Shown piece by piece: positions 7,382-17,164 of a stretch of DNA of 62,569 nucleotides (its first letter is position 1; every line of letters begins with the position of its first letter). Position numbers and translations under genes: made by a program. The stretch is from assembly GCA_964625465.1 (NCBI GenBank), contig CAZVFD010000008.1, positions 1-62,569 of the forward strand. Direction: 5' to 3'. This DNA is from CAZLFQ01 sp964625465. GTDB taxonomy: Bacteria > Pseudomonadota > Alphaproteobacteria > Rickettsiales > Midichloriaceae. The notes below the pieces were generated by a model, which was not told where the DNA came from, did not search any database, and saw nothing but the letters and a program-made list of their open reading frames with translations.

Positions 7382-8626
7382 ATGTTACAAGATAAAGACA
7401 GAATTTTTACCAACTTATATGGTGATCAAAGTGCAGAATTAAGTGCTGCAAAAGCTAGGGGAGATTGGGATGGAACTAAAAAATTTCTGCAACTTGAGCA
7501 GGATCAAATTATTCAGACCGTAAAAGATTCCGGGCTTCGAGGACGTGGTGGGGCAGGGTTTTCCGCTGGAATGAAATGGTCGTTTATACCAAAGACTCCA
7601 CCAAATGGNNNNNNNNNNCGCTTTGAACCTCATAAATTGATTGAAGGTTGCTTAATAGCAGGTTTTGCAATGCGCGCGAGGGCGGCATATATTTATATTC
7701 GTGGTGAATATTTCAATGAATCTGTCGCTGTGCAGAAAGCGATTGATGAGGCTTATTCAGCTGGTTTAATCGGTAAAAACGCTTGTGGTTCTGGCTATGA
7801 CTTCGATGTATTTTTACATCGTGGTGCAGGTGCGTACATATGTGGCGAAGAAACAGCTCTTCTTAATAGTTTAGAAGGCAGAAAAGGTATGCCACGTTTG
7901 AAGCCACCATGCTTTCCAGCTGCAATTGGTGTTTGGGGATGCCCAACAACAGTAAACAATGTGGAAACAATTGCAGTTGTACCTACAATTATGCGTAGAG
8001 GTGCAAGCTGGTTTGCTTCGATTGGTAGGGCGAATAATACGGGTACGAAAATATTTTGTATTTCTGGACATGTGAATAAGCCATGTAACGTTGAAGAAGC
8101 AATGTCTATTCCAATGCGCGAATTAATAGAGAAACATTGTGGCGGCGTAAGAGGTGGGTGGAATAATTTGCTTGCAGTTATTCCGGGTGGCTCATCAGTT
8201 CCTGCTTTACCAAAGAAGGTTTGTGATAATGTGCTGATGGATTTTGATGCGCTTAAAGAAGTGCAGTCTGGCTTGGGAACAGCAGCAGTGATTGTAATGG
8301 ATAAGTCTACAGATATTATCAAAGCTATAGCTAAGCTTTCAAAGTTTTATATGCATGAATCATGTGGCCAATGTACGCCATGTAGAGAAGGGACAGGTTG
8401 GCTATATAGAGTTATGTGTCGCATGGTTGAAGGTAATGCAACGGTCGATGAGATCGATCAACTTTATGACGTTACGAAACAGATTGAGGGACATACAATT
8501 TGCGCACTTGGTGATGCTGCTGCGTGGCCAGTGCAGGGGTTAATAAGAAACTTCAGGGACGTTATTGAAGATCGTATTAGATCATATAAAAGCAAGCAAA
8601 GAACACGTGTTGTAAAGGCTGCTTAA
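7382..8626 (+). CDS. nuoF: NADH-quinone oxidoreductase subunit F (with assembly gap)
   Basis: Carries the NADH and FMN site of complex I. Motifs: GLRGRGGAGFSAGMKWSF, the FMN region GAGAYICGEETALLNSLEG, and the N3 cluster ligands SCGQCTPCREGT with the late Cys in HTICALGDAAAWP. The start at 7382 (MLQDKDRIFTNLYG) is preferred because it matches family N-termini; a TTG at 7328 would add 18 unconserved residues. The gap at 7609-7618 falls between PKTPPNG and RFEPHKLIEG, where the family has about 24 residues including NADESEPGT, so real sequence is missing although the frame happens to be kept. It stands apart from other nuo genes. Confidence 0.95.
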   Translation: MLQDKDRIFTNLYGDQSAELSAAKARGDWDGTKKFLQLEQDQIIQTVKDSGLRGRGGAGFSAGMKWSFIPKTPPNXXXXRFEPHKLIEGCLIAGFAMRARAAYIYIRGEYFNESVAVQKAIDEAYSAGLIGKNACGSGYDFDVFLHRGAGAYICGEETALLNSLEGRKGMPRLKPPCFPAAIGVWGCPTTVNNVETIAVVPTIMRRGASWFASIGRANNTGTKIFCISGHVNKPCNVEEAMSIPMRELIEKHCGGVRGGWNNLLAVIPGGSSVPALPKKVCDNVLMDFDALKEVQSGLGTAAVIVMDKSTDIIKAIAKLSKFYMHESCGQCTPCREGTGWLYRVMCRMVEGNATVDEIDQLYDVTKQIEGHTICALGDAAAWPVQGLIRNFRDVIEDRIRSYKSKQRTRVVKAA

Positions 8627-8657
8627 TAGCTTTCTCTAAATAAGCTGCACGATATAT

Positions 8658-9344
8658 TCACTTCAAAAAAGCTTTGATTATCCCAATCAGAGTTCTTGTG
8701 TCTTGGGAAGTAATAGACTGCCTAGTAAATATGTTGCGGATGTTGCGTTTCATAGTTGGAACAAGTTTTTTATTTTTAAAAAAGTCAGTGTTATCCAGAC
8801 TTGATTCTAAAAAGTTCAGAAAAAAATCTAATTCTCCTTTTGTAGCAAGCTCGGTTTTTTTATCTGGGGAATTGATTGAGTTGCGCATCGATAATTCATA
8901 GCACATGATGCCAACTGCTTGTGCAATATTTAAGGACGGGTTGATATCAGATGTAGGAATTTGTGTTATAATATCAGCCATAATTAGCTGATCATTTGTT
9001 AATCCCGATCTCTCACAACCAAACATAATACCTATTTTCCCTTGGGCGAAATTATAAACTTCCTTAGGAGAGGTTAGGGTTTTTTCCATATAACGCGGGT
9101 TGGCACTGGTAGCTATGATAAAATTTAAATCTGCTATAGCTTCATTAACAGTCTTAAAAACTTTTGCTTTTTTTATCACAAACTCCCCATGAGCAGCCAT
9201 CTCATTTGCTTTTGGATTTGGCCAGCCATCTCGTGGAGCTACTAAACGCAAATCATCTAGCCCAAAGTTACTCATAACACGGGCTGTTGCGCCAATATTT
9301 TCTCCCATTTGTGGGGCGACAAGAATAATAGTAGATTGCTTCAT
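8658..9344 (-). CDS. trmJ: tRNA (cytidine/uridine-2'-O-)-methyltransferase TrmJ-like (SpoU family)
   Basis: A 228-residue SPOUT methyltransferase that would use S-adenosylmethionine to methylate a ribose in RNA. Motif 1 is GENIGATARVMSNFGL at the N-terminus, motif 2 KIGIMFGCERSGLTN, and motif 3 INPSLNIAQAVGIMCYEL near residue 145. This order and the N-terminal VAPQMGENIG place it in TrmH group 1, whose best known member is TrmJ (position 32 of tRNA). It converges with nuoF with 31 bp between stops and is probably monocistronic. Confidence 0.88.
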   Translation of the reverse strand: MKQSTIILVAPQMGENIGATARVMSNFGLDDLRLVAPRDGWPNPKANEMAAHGEFVIKKAKVFKTVNEAIADLNFIIATSANPRYMEKTLTSPKEVYNFAQGKIGIMFGCERSGLTNDQLIMADIITQIPTSDINPSLNIAQAVGIMCYELSMRNSINSPDKKTELATKGELDFFLNFLESSLDNTDFFKNKKLVPTMKRNIRNIFTRQSITSQDTRTLIGIIKAFLK

Positions 9345-9415
9345 AATTCTCAGTAAATTGATGTGGCCAATCTACCTAATGTAGCTGTTATTATCAATAG
9401 AAGGTTCTACTCAAG

Positions 9416-12400
9416 CTATTTAGCCAGCCCTTTTACTCTGTTTACCGCAATCGTTACCATAGAAACTAAAGTGTCTGATCCTTCTCCAGAGGCCTTCAAA
9501 TCTGAAATAAATTGGTCGTATTTCTTGTAATTGTCATTATCATAAATAGACTTTTTACTCTTGGATTTTAGCTGTTCTTCTGCCAATTTCATCTGCATTT
9601 CTTGTATTTCACTAACCAACGCTCTAAGCGCTACAGATTGAAAATATTGTCTAGGAACAAAGCTTCTGGTTTGAGATATTAGCCATGTAAAGTGCATTGA
9701 CTCACCTAAAGTAAAGAAGATTTTAGCTGCATCTGTAAGCTTAGCTTTAACTTTGGCTGCAATGAAGACGATATCGAATACGGTTTTACCAAGCCTCATC
9801 AGACAAATTTCTTTACCTACTTCATAAGCTTCTTTAAATTCTTTGTAATACGAGATGTTTCTTTCGAATTCCTCAATCATATGCGGTGTTACATATTCTT
9901 TAATGTTAGTTTGAAGAGTATGAACGCCTGTTTTAAAGAAATTTATTGTTTGCTCGACATTATCAATGGTATCAACGTTGTTTAGCATCCATAGAACGTT
10001 TCTTTCGATAACGGCTTGAAGATGATTAAACAGACCAACTTGCATTTCTACAGGGCATTTGTTGCTTAATGATTCAATACGCTTCCATTGTCTCTCTACG
10101 TTATATAGCTCTTTCACGATAATATAAGCTTTAATGATTCTCACTGGGTCAACACCTTTATCTTCCATAACCTGATGAAAGAATGCGCAACCCATAATAT
10201 TGACGAAATCATTGGTCAGAACTGTAGCTAAAATTTCATTTTTCAGCTTATGTTGATCAATTAATTTTGAATGTTTTTTTTGAAATTCTTGTGGGAAATA
10301 GTTGTACAAGTATTTCTCTAAACAAGCGTCTAATTTAAATTGATGTTTACATAGCATAGAATAGATAGAATTTTTTGCGTATGCCAAAATCACAGACATT
10401 TCAGGACGAGTAAGGTTATTCTTCTCAGCTACTAATGCATTTAATTCAGATGTCTTTGGTAGATATTCAATTGCTCTATTTAGTTCTCCTTTACCTTCAA
10501 GATACTTAATCAACCAAGCATGACCATGAATTCTTGCAGGTTTACTAAATTGCTCAATAGTGAGAATCAAATTTTGTTTGAAGTTATCTTGAAGAACTAA
10601 TTGACCAACTTCTTCTGTCATTCTATCGAGCAATGCATCACGATCTTTTCGTTTCATTTTGCCTGATAATAGTTGGTCGGAAAGTCCAATTTTAATATTT
10701 ACTTCGTGATCCGAACAATCCACACCAGCTGAATTATCTATAAAGTCGGTGTTGACTCTTCCTCCAGTTTTTGCATATTCAATTCGTCCAAGCTGAGTCA
10801 TGCCAAGGTTACCACCTTCGCCAATGATTTTACAGTGCAAGTCTTCACCATTCACACGCAAACTATCATTGGATTTATCGCCTATTTTTTCATTGGATTC
10901 GTTCTTAGATTTTACGTATGTTCCTATGCCACCATTCCACAATAAGTCAACTGGAGCTGTTAAAATAGCTTTTATTAATGCGTCTGGAGTTAATGATGAT
11001 TCGGTTATATGAAGAGCTTTTCGTGCTTCGGGAGATATAGGAATCGTTTTTTGCTTCCTATCGAATACCCCACCTCCTTTAGAGATTAATTTAGGATCAT
11101 AATCACTCCACTGCGACCTTGGTAGATTGAATAATCTTTGTCTTTCAGCAAAGCTTTTCTTCGTGTCTGGAGTAGGATCAATAAATATATGCATGTGGTT
11201 AAAAGCTGCAATAAGCTTCATATTGCTAGAAAGTAGCATTCCATTACCGAATACATCTCCAGCCATGTCACCAATCCCTACGGCAGTAAACGAGTCTTTA
11301 TCGATGTTTATACCCAAAGCTTGGAAGTGACGTTCTACAGATATCCAGCCACCTTTCGCAGTGATACCCATTTTTTTGTGATCATAACCAGCTGAACCAC
11401 CAGATGCAAACGCATCGCCAAGCCAGAATCCATATTTTTCAGAAACGCTATTTGCATAATCTGAGAATGTTGCAGTTCCTTTGTCAGCAGCAACAACTAG
11501 GTATGGGTCATCACCATCTTTTCTCACTACATTTTTAGGAGGTATAACTTTGTTATGAATTATGTTGTCTGTGATATCTAAAATGCCACTTAAGAAGGTT
11601 TTGTAACAAGAAACTCCTTCATTCATAAATGCATCTCTTCCGTCTGTCATAGAAACTTTTTTTAGAACAAAGCCTCCTTTTGAGCCAACTGGAACGATTA
11701 CAGAATTTTTAGTCATTTGGGCTTTCATTAATCCAAGTACTTCGGTTCTGAAATCCTCTTTCCTATCTGACCAGCGCAACCCTCCACGTGCAACTTTACC
11801 ACCTCTGAGGTGGATAGCTTCAAATCGTGGTGAATAAACAAAAATTTCCGCATAAGGCTTAGGTTGCGGTAAATCAATTATTTCATGCGAATTTAATTTA
11901 AATGAAATGTAATCTTTCGGTTCTCCATTTTCCTGTGTTTGAAAGAAATTGGTTCTTAATGTAGCATTTATAACGCCTAAAAAGCTTCTGATTACTCTAT
12001 CTTCAGTAATGCTCTTAATATTAGTTAAGTCATTGATAATGCTGTTTGTAAGACTTGCGGTTTCATTGTTAGAATTTTTATTATCTAAAGAAAATTTATG
12101 GTTAAAAAGTCTTATTAATTTTTTGGTTATGGCCTTATTAGAAATTAGAGCTTCTAAAGCGTATTGAGGTGTATGAGGAAAATCGGTTTGTTTTAAATAT
12201 TTCGCATATGCTCTAATCATTGTTGCTTCACGCCATGTTGCGCCGAGGTGAATAATTAAACTGTTGAATTTGTCATCCTCAAGCTCGCCATTCCAGATTT
12301 TTTTCATTGCAATAATTATATTGTCATGAAGTTCTGGGGTTACTGTTACATCTGTTTCTTTGTTTTGTAGCTTGAAATGGTGGATATATAAGTTTCTAGG

Positions 12401-14182
12401 AGTGCCATCTTCTCTCGCTAATTTTATCGGATAAGTTACCTCATCTACACCATAAAAACCTAGATTCTCTATAACGGGTAGAGTAGCAGAAAGAGGAAGT
12501 TCTTTATCTACTGAGTAAATTTTTAACTGAGTATAATCTTGGGCCCCCCCTTTGGAAGAAATATAGATATCGAATTCGACATTGCTTGATGATAAACATT
12601 TTTCAATTAGTTTTATATCATGAACAGCTTGTGACCCTGTAAAGAACGAGCGATATTTTACATCAAAAGCGTCTTTGTACTTATTGAACAAAGTGATAGC
12701 CTCTCTCTTTGAAAAATACTTCTCTAGCGCCTCAGATAACTGATCACTCCAAACGCTGATTGCGCTCATAATATCTTTTTCAATTCTAGCGGTATCTATT
12801 TTTGCAGTGTTGTCAGAATCGGTCTTTATAATTAATTGCAATCTTGTTAGAGATGACTCTCCAACGTGAACATATTGTTTTGAAACGCTACCGTTTAGAT
12901 GGCGACAAACTATGTTTTCTATGATCACTCTAACTTCTGGGTTAAACCTTCTCTCAGGTATAAAGGCAATACAACTAGTAAATTTTCCTATTCTATCTTT
13001 TCTAATAAATACTTTTACTCTAGGAACTAATGTTAAAGACACAATGCCTGTTGCTGTGTCATATAGCTCATCTACACTCATTTGCAGTAGCTCTCCGCGA
13101 GGGAAGGACTCCATTGCTGTAACAAGCTCCTTGCAGTTATGGCTAGATTCTGGGTATCCGTAACGTTTTATTACCTGTCCAATTTTCTTACGCATTAGTG
13201 GGATCTGGCGTACGCTTTGGAAATAAACTGAAGAAGTGAATAAACCTAGGAAGTGGTAAGCTCCGATACATTTTTTAGATTGGTCGTATTTTTTTACTAC
13301 TATTAAATCCATATGCGCAGTTCTATGTACGACAGACTTACTATCCCACTTTCTGATGAATATTGGATCTGAGTTTGAGTATTGTGAATCGGCCGTGACT
13401 TCCCCAACATTATAATAATCACTCTTAACTATCCCTAAGTGAGAACCTTTGACTGGAACAACCTTGTTGCCAACGATTTTAGTATCATAACACCCTAAGA
13501 AAACCATGTGGTTATCCATTAACCATTCAAGAAATGCGATTGATTCGTCTCGCATTTCATTAGCCCTCATAGCACCAGAATCTTTTAAATGTTCAATTGA
13601 TTGTGACATTGTATGAAGCATTGTTCTCCAATCAGAAACGCCATAATGTATACATTCCATTATTGTTTCTAATCTTTGCTTTAAGAATTTAAGCTTTTTT
13701 TCATCCAGCCAATTTGCTATGTGAAACTGGATAACTGTTTCTTTATTGCCTGAATCACTGAATTTTATAAAATTACCCTTTGAATCCCGCTCAACATGGA
13801 GTATTGGGTGGACAATAAGATGAATATCGCATTGTTGTTGCTTCAATTCATTTCCGAGCGAATCAATAAGAAATGGCATATCTGGTGTGATAATTTCTAT
13901 AGAGGCGAAATTAGCATTGACCGAGCTTATGAAAAATTCAATTTTATACTGAGATCCTTTACGGTTTTTAAATAGTTTAAATAATGATGAAGCTGCATCT
14001 ACCAAGTGATTTTCTTCAATTTGTGACAAATCTTCTTGAGTCACTTCAGCATATAGATGTCTTGAGAATTCCCTAGTTTCCTTGTCTGATATCTTGTCAA
14101 TTAGCATGTCGAAATCTTTCCTATCCTTAGCTTTTCTCTTTCCAAGCATAAAATCCTGTGAATTATGATGTGTATTCCTCAT
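9416..14182 (-). CDS. gdhB: NAD-specific glutamate dehydrogenase, large type
   Basis: At 1588 residues this is the roughly 180 kDa class of NAD-GDH, which deaminates glutamate to 2-oxoglutarate and ammonia. The N-terminal 700 residues hold the ACT-like regulatory region. The catalytic part shows HLRGGKVARGGLRWSDR, then PVGSKGGFVLKK with the substrate lysine, and AADKGTATFSDYAN followed by the glycine-rich nucleotide site KIIGEGGNLGMTQLGR. Large GDHs are typical of Rickettsiales and other alphaproteobacteria that live on host amino acids. It is a single-gene unit; the upstream intergenic region is cut by the gap at 14268-14277, so the promoter cannot be read with confidence. Confidence 0.96.
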   Translation of the reverse strand: MRNTHHNSQDFMLGKRKAKDRKDFDMLIDKISDKETREFSRHLYAEVTQEDLSQIEENHLVDAASSLFKLFKNRKGSQYKIEFFISSVNANFASIEIITPDMPFLIDSLGNELKQQQCDIHLIVHPILHVERDSKGNFIKFSDSGNKETVIQFHIANWLDEKKLKFLKQRLETIMECIHYGVSDWRTMLHTMSQSIEHLKDSGAMRANEMRDESIAFLEWLMDNHMVFLGCYDTKIVGNKVVPVKGSHLGIVKSDYYNVGEVTADSQYSNSDPIFIRKWDSKSVVHRTAHMDLIVVKKYDQSKKCIGAYHFLGLFTSSVYFQSVRQIPLMRKKIGQVIKRYGYPESSHNCKELVTAMESFPRGELLQMSVDELYDTATGIVSLTLVPRVKVFIRKDRIGKFTSCIAFIPERRFNPEVRVIIENIVCRHLNGSVSKQYVHVGESSLTRLQLIIKTDSDNTAKIDTARIEKDIMSAISVWSDQLSEALEKYFSKREAITLFNKYKDAFDVKYRSFFTGSQAVHDIKLIEKCLSSSNVEFDIYISSKGGAQDYTQLKIYSVDKELPLSATLPVIENLGFYGVDEVTYPIKLAREDGTPRNLYIHHFKLQNKETDVTVTPELHDNIIIAMKKIWNGELEDDKFNSLIIHLGATWREATMIRAYAKYLKQTDFPHTPQYALEALISNKAITKKLIRLFNHKFSLDNKNSNNETASLTNSIINDLTNIKSITEDRVIRSFLGVINATLRTNFFQTQENGEPKDYISFKLNSHEIIDLPQPKPYAEIFVYSPRFEAIHLRGGKVARGGLRWSDRKEDFRTEVLGLMKAQMTKNSVIVPVGSKGGFVLKKVSMTDGRDAFMNEGVSCYKTFLSGILDITDNIIHNKVIPPKNVVRKDGDDPYLVVAADKGTATFSDYANSVSEKYGFWLGDAFASGGSAGYDHKKMGITAKGGWISVERHFQALGINIDKDSFTAVGIGDMAGDVFGNGMLLSSNMKLIAAFNHMHIFIDPTPDTKKSFAERQRLFNLPRSQWSDYDPKLISKGGGVFDRKQKTIPISPEARKALHITESSLTPDALIKAILTAPVDLLWNGGIGTYVKSKNESNEKIGDKSNDSLRVNGEDLHCKIIGEGGNLGMTQLGRIEYAKTGGRVNTDFIDNSAGVDCSDHEVNIKIGLSDQLLSGKMKRKDRDALLDRMTEEVGQLVLQDNFKQNLILTIEQFSKPARIHGHAWLIKYLEGKGELNRAIEYLPKTSELNALVAEKNNLTRPEMSVILAYAKNSIYSMLCKHQFKLDACLEKYLYNYFPQEFQKKHSKLIDQHKLKNEILATVLTNDFVNIMGCAFFHQVMEDKGVDPVRIIKAYIIVKELYNVERQWKRIESLSNKCPVEMQVGLFNHLQAVIERNVLWMLNNVDTIDNVEQTINFFKTGVHTLQTNIKEYVTPHMIEEFERNISYYKEFKEAYEVGKEICLMRLGKTVFDIVFIAAKVKAKLTDAAKIFFTLGESMHFTWLISQTRSFVPRQYFQSVALRALVSEIQEMQMKLAEEQLKSKSKKSIYDNDNYKKYDQFISDLKASGEGSDTLVSMVTIAVNRVKGLAK

Positions 14183-14330
14183 ACTAGCAGGAAAATAATG
14201 CTTTCTTCAAGTAGGTTATTTTGTTGTGCATAAAGTTTATAAATATGCAAAATCTCCTTGCATTAAANNNNNNNNNNAAAGAGGTTTATTAATATACTCG
14301 GCCTACTTAAAATGTTAACGAGAAGTGGAA

Positions 14331-14456
14331 ATGAAAATTTTATCATCATTAAAATCAGCTAAAAAACGTGACAAAAACTGCCAATTAGTTAAAAGAAAAG
14401 GCCGTATTTACGTGATTAACAAGAAGAATCCAAGATTTAAAGCAAAACAGGCTTAG
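14331..14456 (+). CDS. rpmJ: 50S ribosomal protein L36, Cys-poor type
   Basis: A 41-codon gene: MKILSSLKSAKKRDKNC, then a basic middle (LVKRKGRIYVI) and the end NPRFKAKQA. It matches L36 of the alternative type with an extended N-terminus. Only one cysteine (residue 17) is left, so the zinc site of canonical L36 is absent. A gaag/gtgg ribosome-binding stretch precedes the ATG. It lies in front of ugd and may be co-transcribed with it (21 bp). Confidence 0.92.
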   Translation: MKILSSLKSAKKRDKNCQLVKRKGRIYVINKKNPRFKAKQA

Positions 14457-14477
14457 TTCTATTTAAACGGGGGCAAT

Positions 14478-15779
14478 TTGAAGATTGCGGTTATCGGTAC
14501 AGGATATGTCGGATTGGTAGCTGGTGTCTGCTTTGCTGCTCTAGGACATGATGTAATTTGCTTAGATAAAGATAAATCTAAGATACATAATCTAAAAAAA
14601 GGCATAATTCCCATTCATGAGCCTGATTTGCCTGAGTTGCTCCAGAAGTGTGTGAACAAAGGGAATTTAAGCTTCAGCACAGACTATTCTGACATGAATG
14701 CTTGTGAAGTTGTAATCATAGCAGTTGGTACACCTGCTACAAAGTCGGGGGCTGCTAATCTAAAGTATCTAAATGAAGTTGTTGAAAAGATAGCAACAAT
14801 CTCTACAGAAAATAAGGTTGTAGTCATTAAGTCAACAGTGCCTGTTGGCACGGCTGGTCAGGTGAAAAGCCAGTTTACAAAGATTAGGCCAGACCTCAAA
14901 TTTGAGCTTATTTCGAATCCTGAATTTTTAAGAGAAGGTTCGGCGGTGTTCGATTTTATGAAGCCTGACAGAGTTGTTATTGGATGTGAAAAAGGTGCAA
15001 AGAAATATGCTGAAGAACTTTATAGGCCATTAACCGCTAAAAATATTCCAATTATATACGTTAGCAATACTACTGCAGAATTAATTAAATATTCTGCAAA
15101 TTGCTACCTAGCAATGCGAATTGCTTTCATCAATGAAATGGCAGATTTGGCAGAGAAAGCTGGCGCGGATATTGATGAAATAGCCAAAGGTATGGGGCAT
15201 GACAAGAGGATAGGGCTGCATTACCTAAAAGCTGGGCCTGGCTACGGTGGGTCGTGTTTTCCAAAAGATACTCAAGCATTAGTGAGATATGCAAAAGACC
15301 AAAAAGCGAATTCTAAAATTATTGAAGCAGTAATTAAATCTAACAAAGAACGCAAAGAAAAAATGGCTGCAAAAGTAATTAATGCTGCCAAAGAGGTAAA
15401 AGGAAAAACTATAGCAGTTTTAGGATTAGCATTTAAAGCTGATACTGATGACTTACGCGATAGCGCTAGCATAGTGCTTGTAAACAAGCTCACAAAGGCA
15501 GGGTATGAAGTTAAAGCGTATGACCCAAGCAAGCCGTATAAAGAAGCTAGGAAATTGATGAAAGGCTTGGAATTTGCAAATTCAGCTAATGAAGCCATAA
15601 AAGATGCTGATGTTATATGCATTGCAACGGAGTGGTCTGAGTTTAAGAATATAGATTTAGCCAAAGCTAAAAAGATAGTGAAACACAAAGTCATAATTGA
15701 TTTAAGAAATGTAATTTCAAAAGAATATGCTGTAGATTCTGGGTTTAAATATATTTCTGTAGGTCGCCAAGATGCCTGA
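14478..15779 (+). CDS. ugd: UDP-glucose 6-dehydrogenase
   Basis: A 433-residue enzyme making UDP-glucuronate from UDP-glucose with two NAD reductions. The N-terminal Rossmann motif is MKIAVIGTGYVGLVAG; the catalytic cysteine is in GPGYGGSCFPKDTQAL near residue 260; AVLGLAFKADTDDLRDS marks the third domain. The start is TTG at 14478, preceded by a strong gggg stretch, and no ATG fits the Rossmann fold. UDP-glucuronate feeds surface polysaccharide or modified lipid A. The 3' end overlaps mutM by 8 bp. Confidence 0.95.
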   Translation: MKIAVIGTGYVGLVAGVCFAALGHDVICLDKDKSKIHNLKKGIIPIHEPDLPELLQKCVNKGNLSFSTDYSDMNACEVVIIAVGTPATKSGAANLKYLNEVVEKIATISTENKVVVIKSTVPVGTAGQVKSQFTKIRPDLKFELISNPEFLREGSAVFDFMKPDRVVIGCEKGAKKYAEELYRPLTAKNIPIIYVSNTTAELIKYSANCYLAMRIAFINEMADLAEKAGADIDEIAKGMGHDKRIGLHYLKAGPGYGGSCFPKDTQALVRYAKDQKANSKIIEAVIKSNKERKEKMAAKVINAAKEVKGKTIAVLGLAFKADTDDLRDSASIVLVNKLTKAGYEVKAYDPSKPYKEARKLMKGLEFANSANEAIKDADVICIATEWSEFKNIDLAKAKKIVKHKVIIDLRNVISKEYAVDSGFKYISVGRQDA

Positions 15780-16584
15780 ACTTCCTGAAGTTGAGACGGT
15801 TGTTAGAGGGTTGAGGGATCAGATTGTTGGCAAAAAAATTCAAGGTGTAGTTTTAAGTGATAAAAAACTTCGTAAGCAATATCCGTCGAATTTGTCTGCT
15901 ATAGCTGGGAGTAGGGTGGTTTCAGTTGAGCGTAGATCGAAATATATTCTTATAACATTAAATAATAACGACGTTATTGTTGTACATTTGGGTATGTCTG
16001 GGAAATTATTGTTTGGTTCAAAAATTCCTGAAAATAAACACGATCATGTTAAGATCTCGCTGGGTTCAGAAAACTTAGTCTACAACGATCCCCGAAGATT
16101 TGGGTTGGTTACATTGATACCAGCTAATGATCTTGAAAAAAACGAGCTTTTTTGTGAATTAGGAATAGAGCCGCTTACAGATGAATTTGATTATAAATAT
16201 TTAAAGAAGTTGGTAAAAAATAAAACTGGCACTATTAAGACGTTTATTATGAATGCAAAATATATTGTTGGAGTTGGGAATATTTATGCATCTGAAAGCT
16301 TATTTTATGCTGGGATTGACCCGATGCGTAAGCCAAGTTCTCTTACAGATTCCGAGTTGAAGAAATTGGTTGATAGTATAAAAAAAGTCTTGATAGCCGC
16401 AATAGATTCTGGTGGGTCAACTTTAAGGGATTATGTTAGATCAAACGGCGATGTTGGAGGGTTCCAACATGAATTTGCAGTCTATGGAAAAAAAGGCGAG
16501 TCTTGTAAATTATGTGGTACAAAAATAGCCATGGTAAGAATTGCAGGAAGGAGTACATTTTATTGCAATAAATGTCAGAAATAA
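15772..16584 (+). CDS. mutM: Formamidopyrimidine-DNA glycosylase
   Basis: A 270-residue base-excision repair enzyme that removes 8-oxoguanine and Fapy lesions. The catalytic N-terminus is MPELPEVETVVRGL (Pro2 after Met removal, Glu3). The lysine loop LGMSGKLLF and the helix-two-turn-helix segment NIYASESLF are present. The C-terminal zinc finger has CKLC and CNKC pairs around GRSTFY. Full length. Translationally coupled to ugd by overlap. Confidence 0.97.
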   Translation: MPELPEVETVVRGLRDQIVGKKIQGVVLSDKKLRKQYPSNLSAIAGSRVVSVERRSKYILITLNNNDVIVVHLGMSGKLLFGSKIPENKHDHVKISLGSENLVYNDPRRFGLVTLIPANDLEKNELFCELGIEPLTDEFDYKYLKKLVKNKTGTIKTFIMNAKYIVGVGNIYASESLFYAGIDPMRKPSSLTDSELKKLVDSIKKVLIAAIDSGGSTLRDYVRSNGDVGGFQHEFAVYGKKGESCKLCGTKIAMVRIAGRSTFYCNKCQK

Positions 16585-16600
16585 ACTTAATGGAGAAAAT

Positions 16601-17088
16601 ATGATAAACTATAATGAATTGNNNNNNNNNNTAAGTTAGGGGTGGTTGTAGGGAGTTTTGTTCTTGGAGAGAATTTAAGAAAATTGTGGGAATTTCATCA
16701 CGGTATAAATTTTTTAAATACCTCGGGAAAATTTCAAGATGTCGCTCTTAATACGATCAACAGTCGTAGAGACATGATGACAATATCATCAATACACATT
16801 GGAGCTATTGGCTCTTTAATATTGGCAGCGACACAGACTAATCCTTATATTTTGCTGACTTCTTTTGTTTTATGTAGTTGTTCTTATTTTGCGTGCCAAT
16901 CTCGATTAAGTGAGATGAAAGAAAAATTACAGCCATTTATTAATTCTGCTGTGGATTTTGACCCTAGGGAAAATAGGAAAAGCTTTGTTGAAAAGTTAAT
17001 TTTTGGTCCTTATCCCAACGCCTTTAATTCGTTTATTACTAATGAAAGAAAGCGTTCTGCTGGCGAGCAGGTGGGTAATTCTTTATAA
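16601..17088 (+). CDS. Hypothetical membrane protein (interrupted by assembly gap)
   Basis: An ATG at 16601, 7 bp after a gga/gag ribosome-binding stretch, opens MINYNEL and runs into the 10-N gap (16622-16631). Beyond it the frame KLGVVVGSFVLG continues to a stop at 17086-17088. The two parts are probably one gene of about 160 residues. A GTG at 16642 is the only start after the gap. The protein has hydrophobic segments near GVVVGSFVLG and IGAIGSLILAATQTNPYILL, and a charged tail. No family recognised. It follows mutM by 16 bp. Confidence 0.55.
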
Positions 17089-17164
17089 GCCGCGTAACAG
17101 GCTGTGATGCTGAAGTGTCTTTTCTTCGGATTAGAAGAGGAGGATGAATTCCTTTTTATTTGGT

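Noticed and set aside
7795..8322. A 175-codon open frame antisense to nuoF
   Set aside because: It mirrors the conserved NADH/FMN region. No family pattern and no ribosome-binding site.
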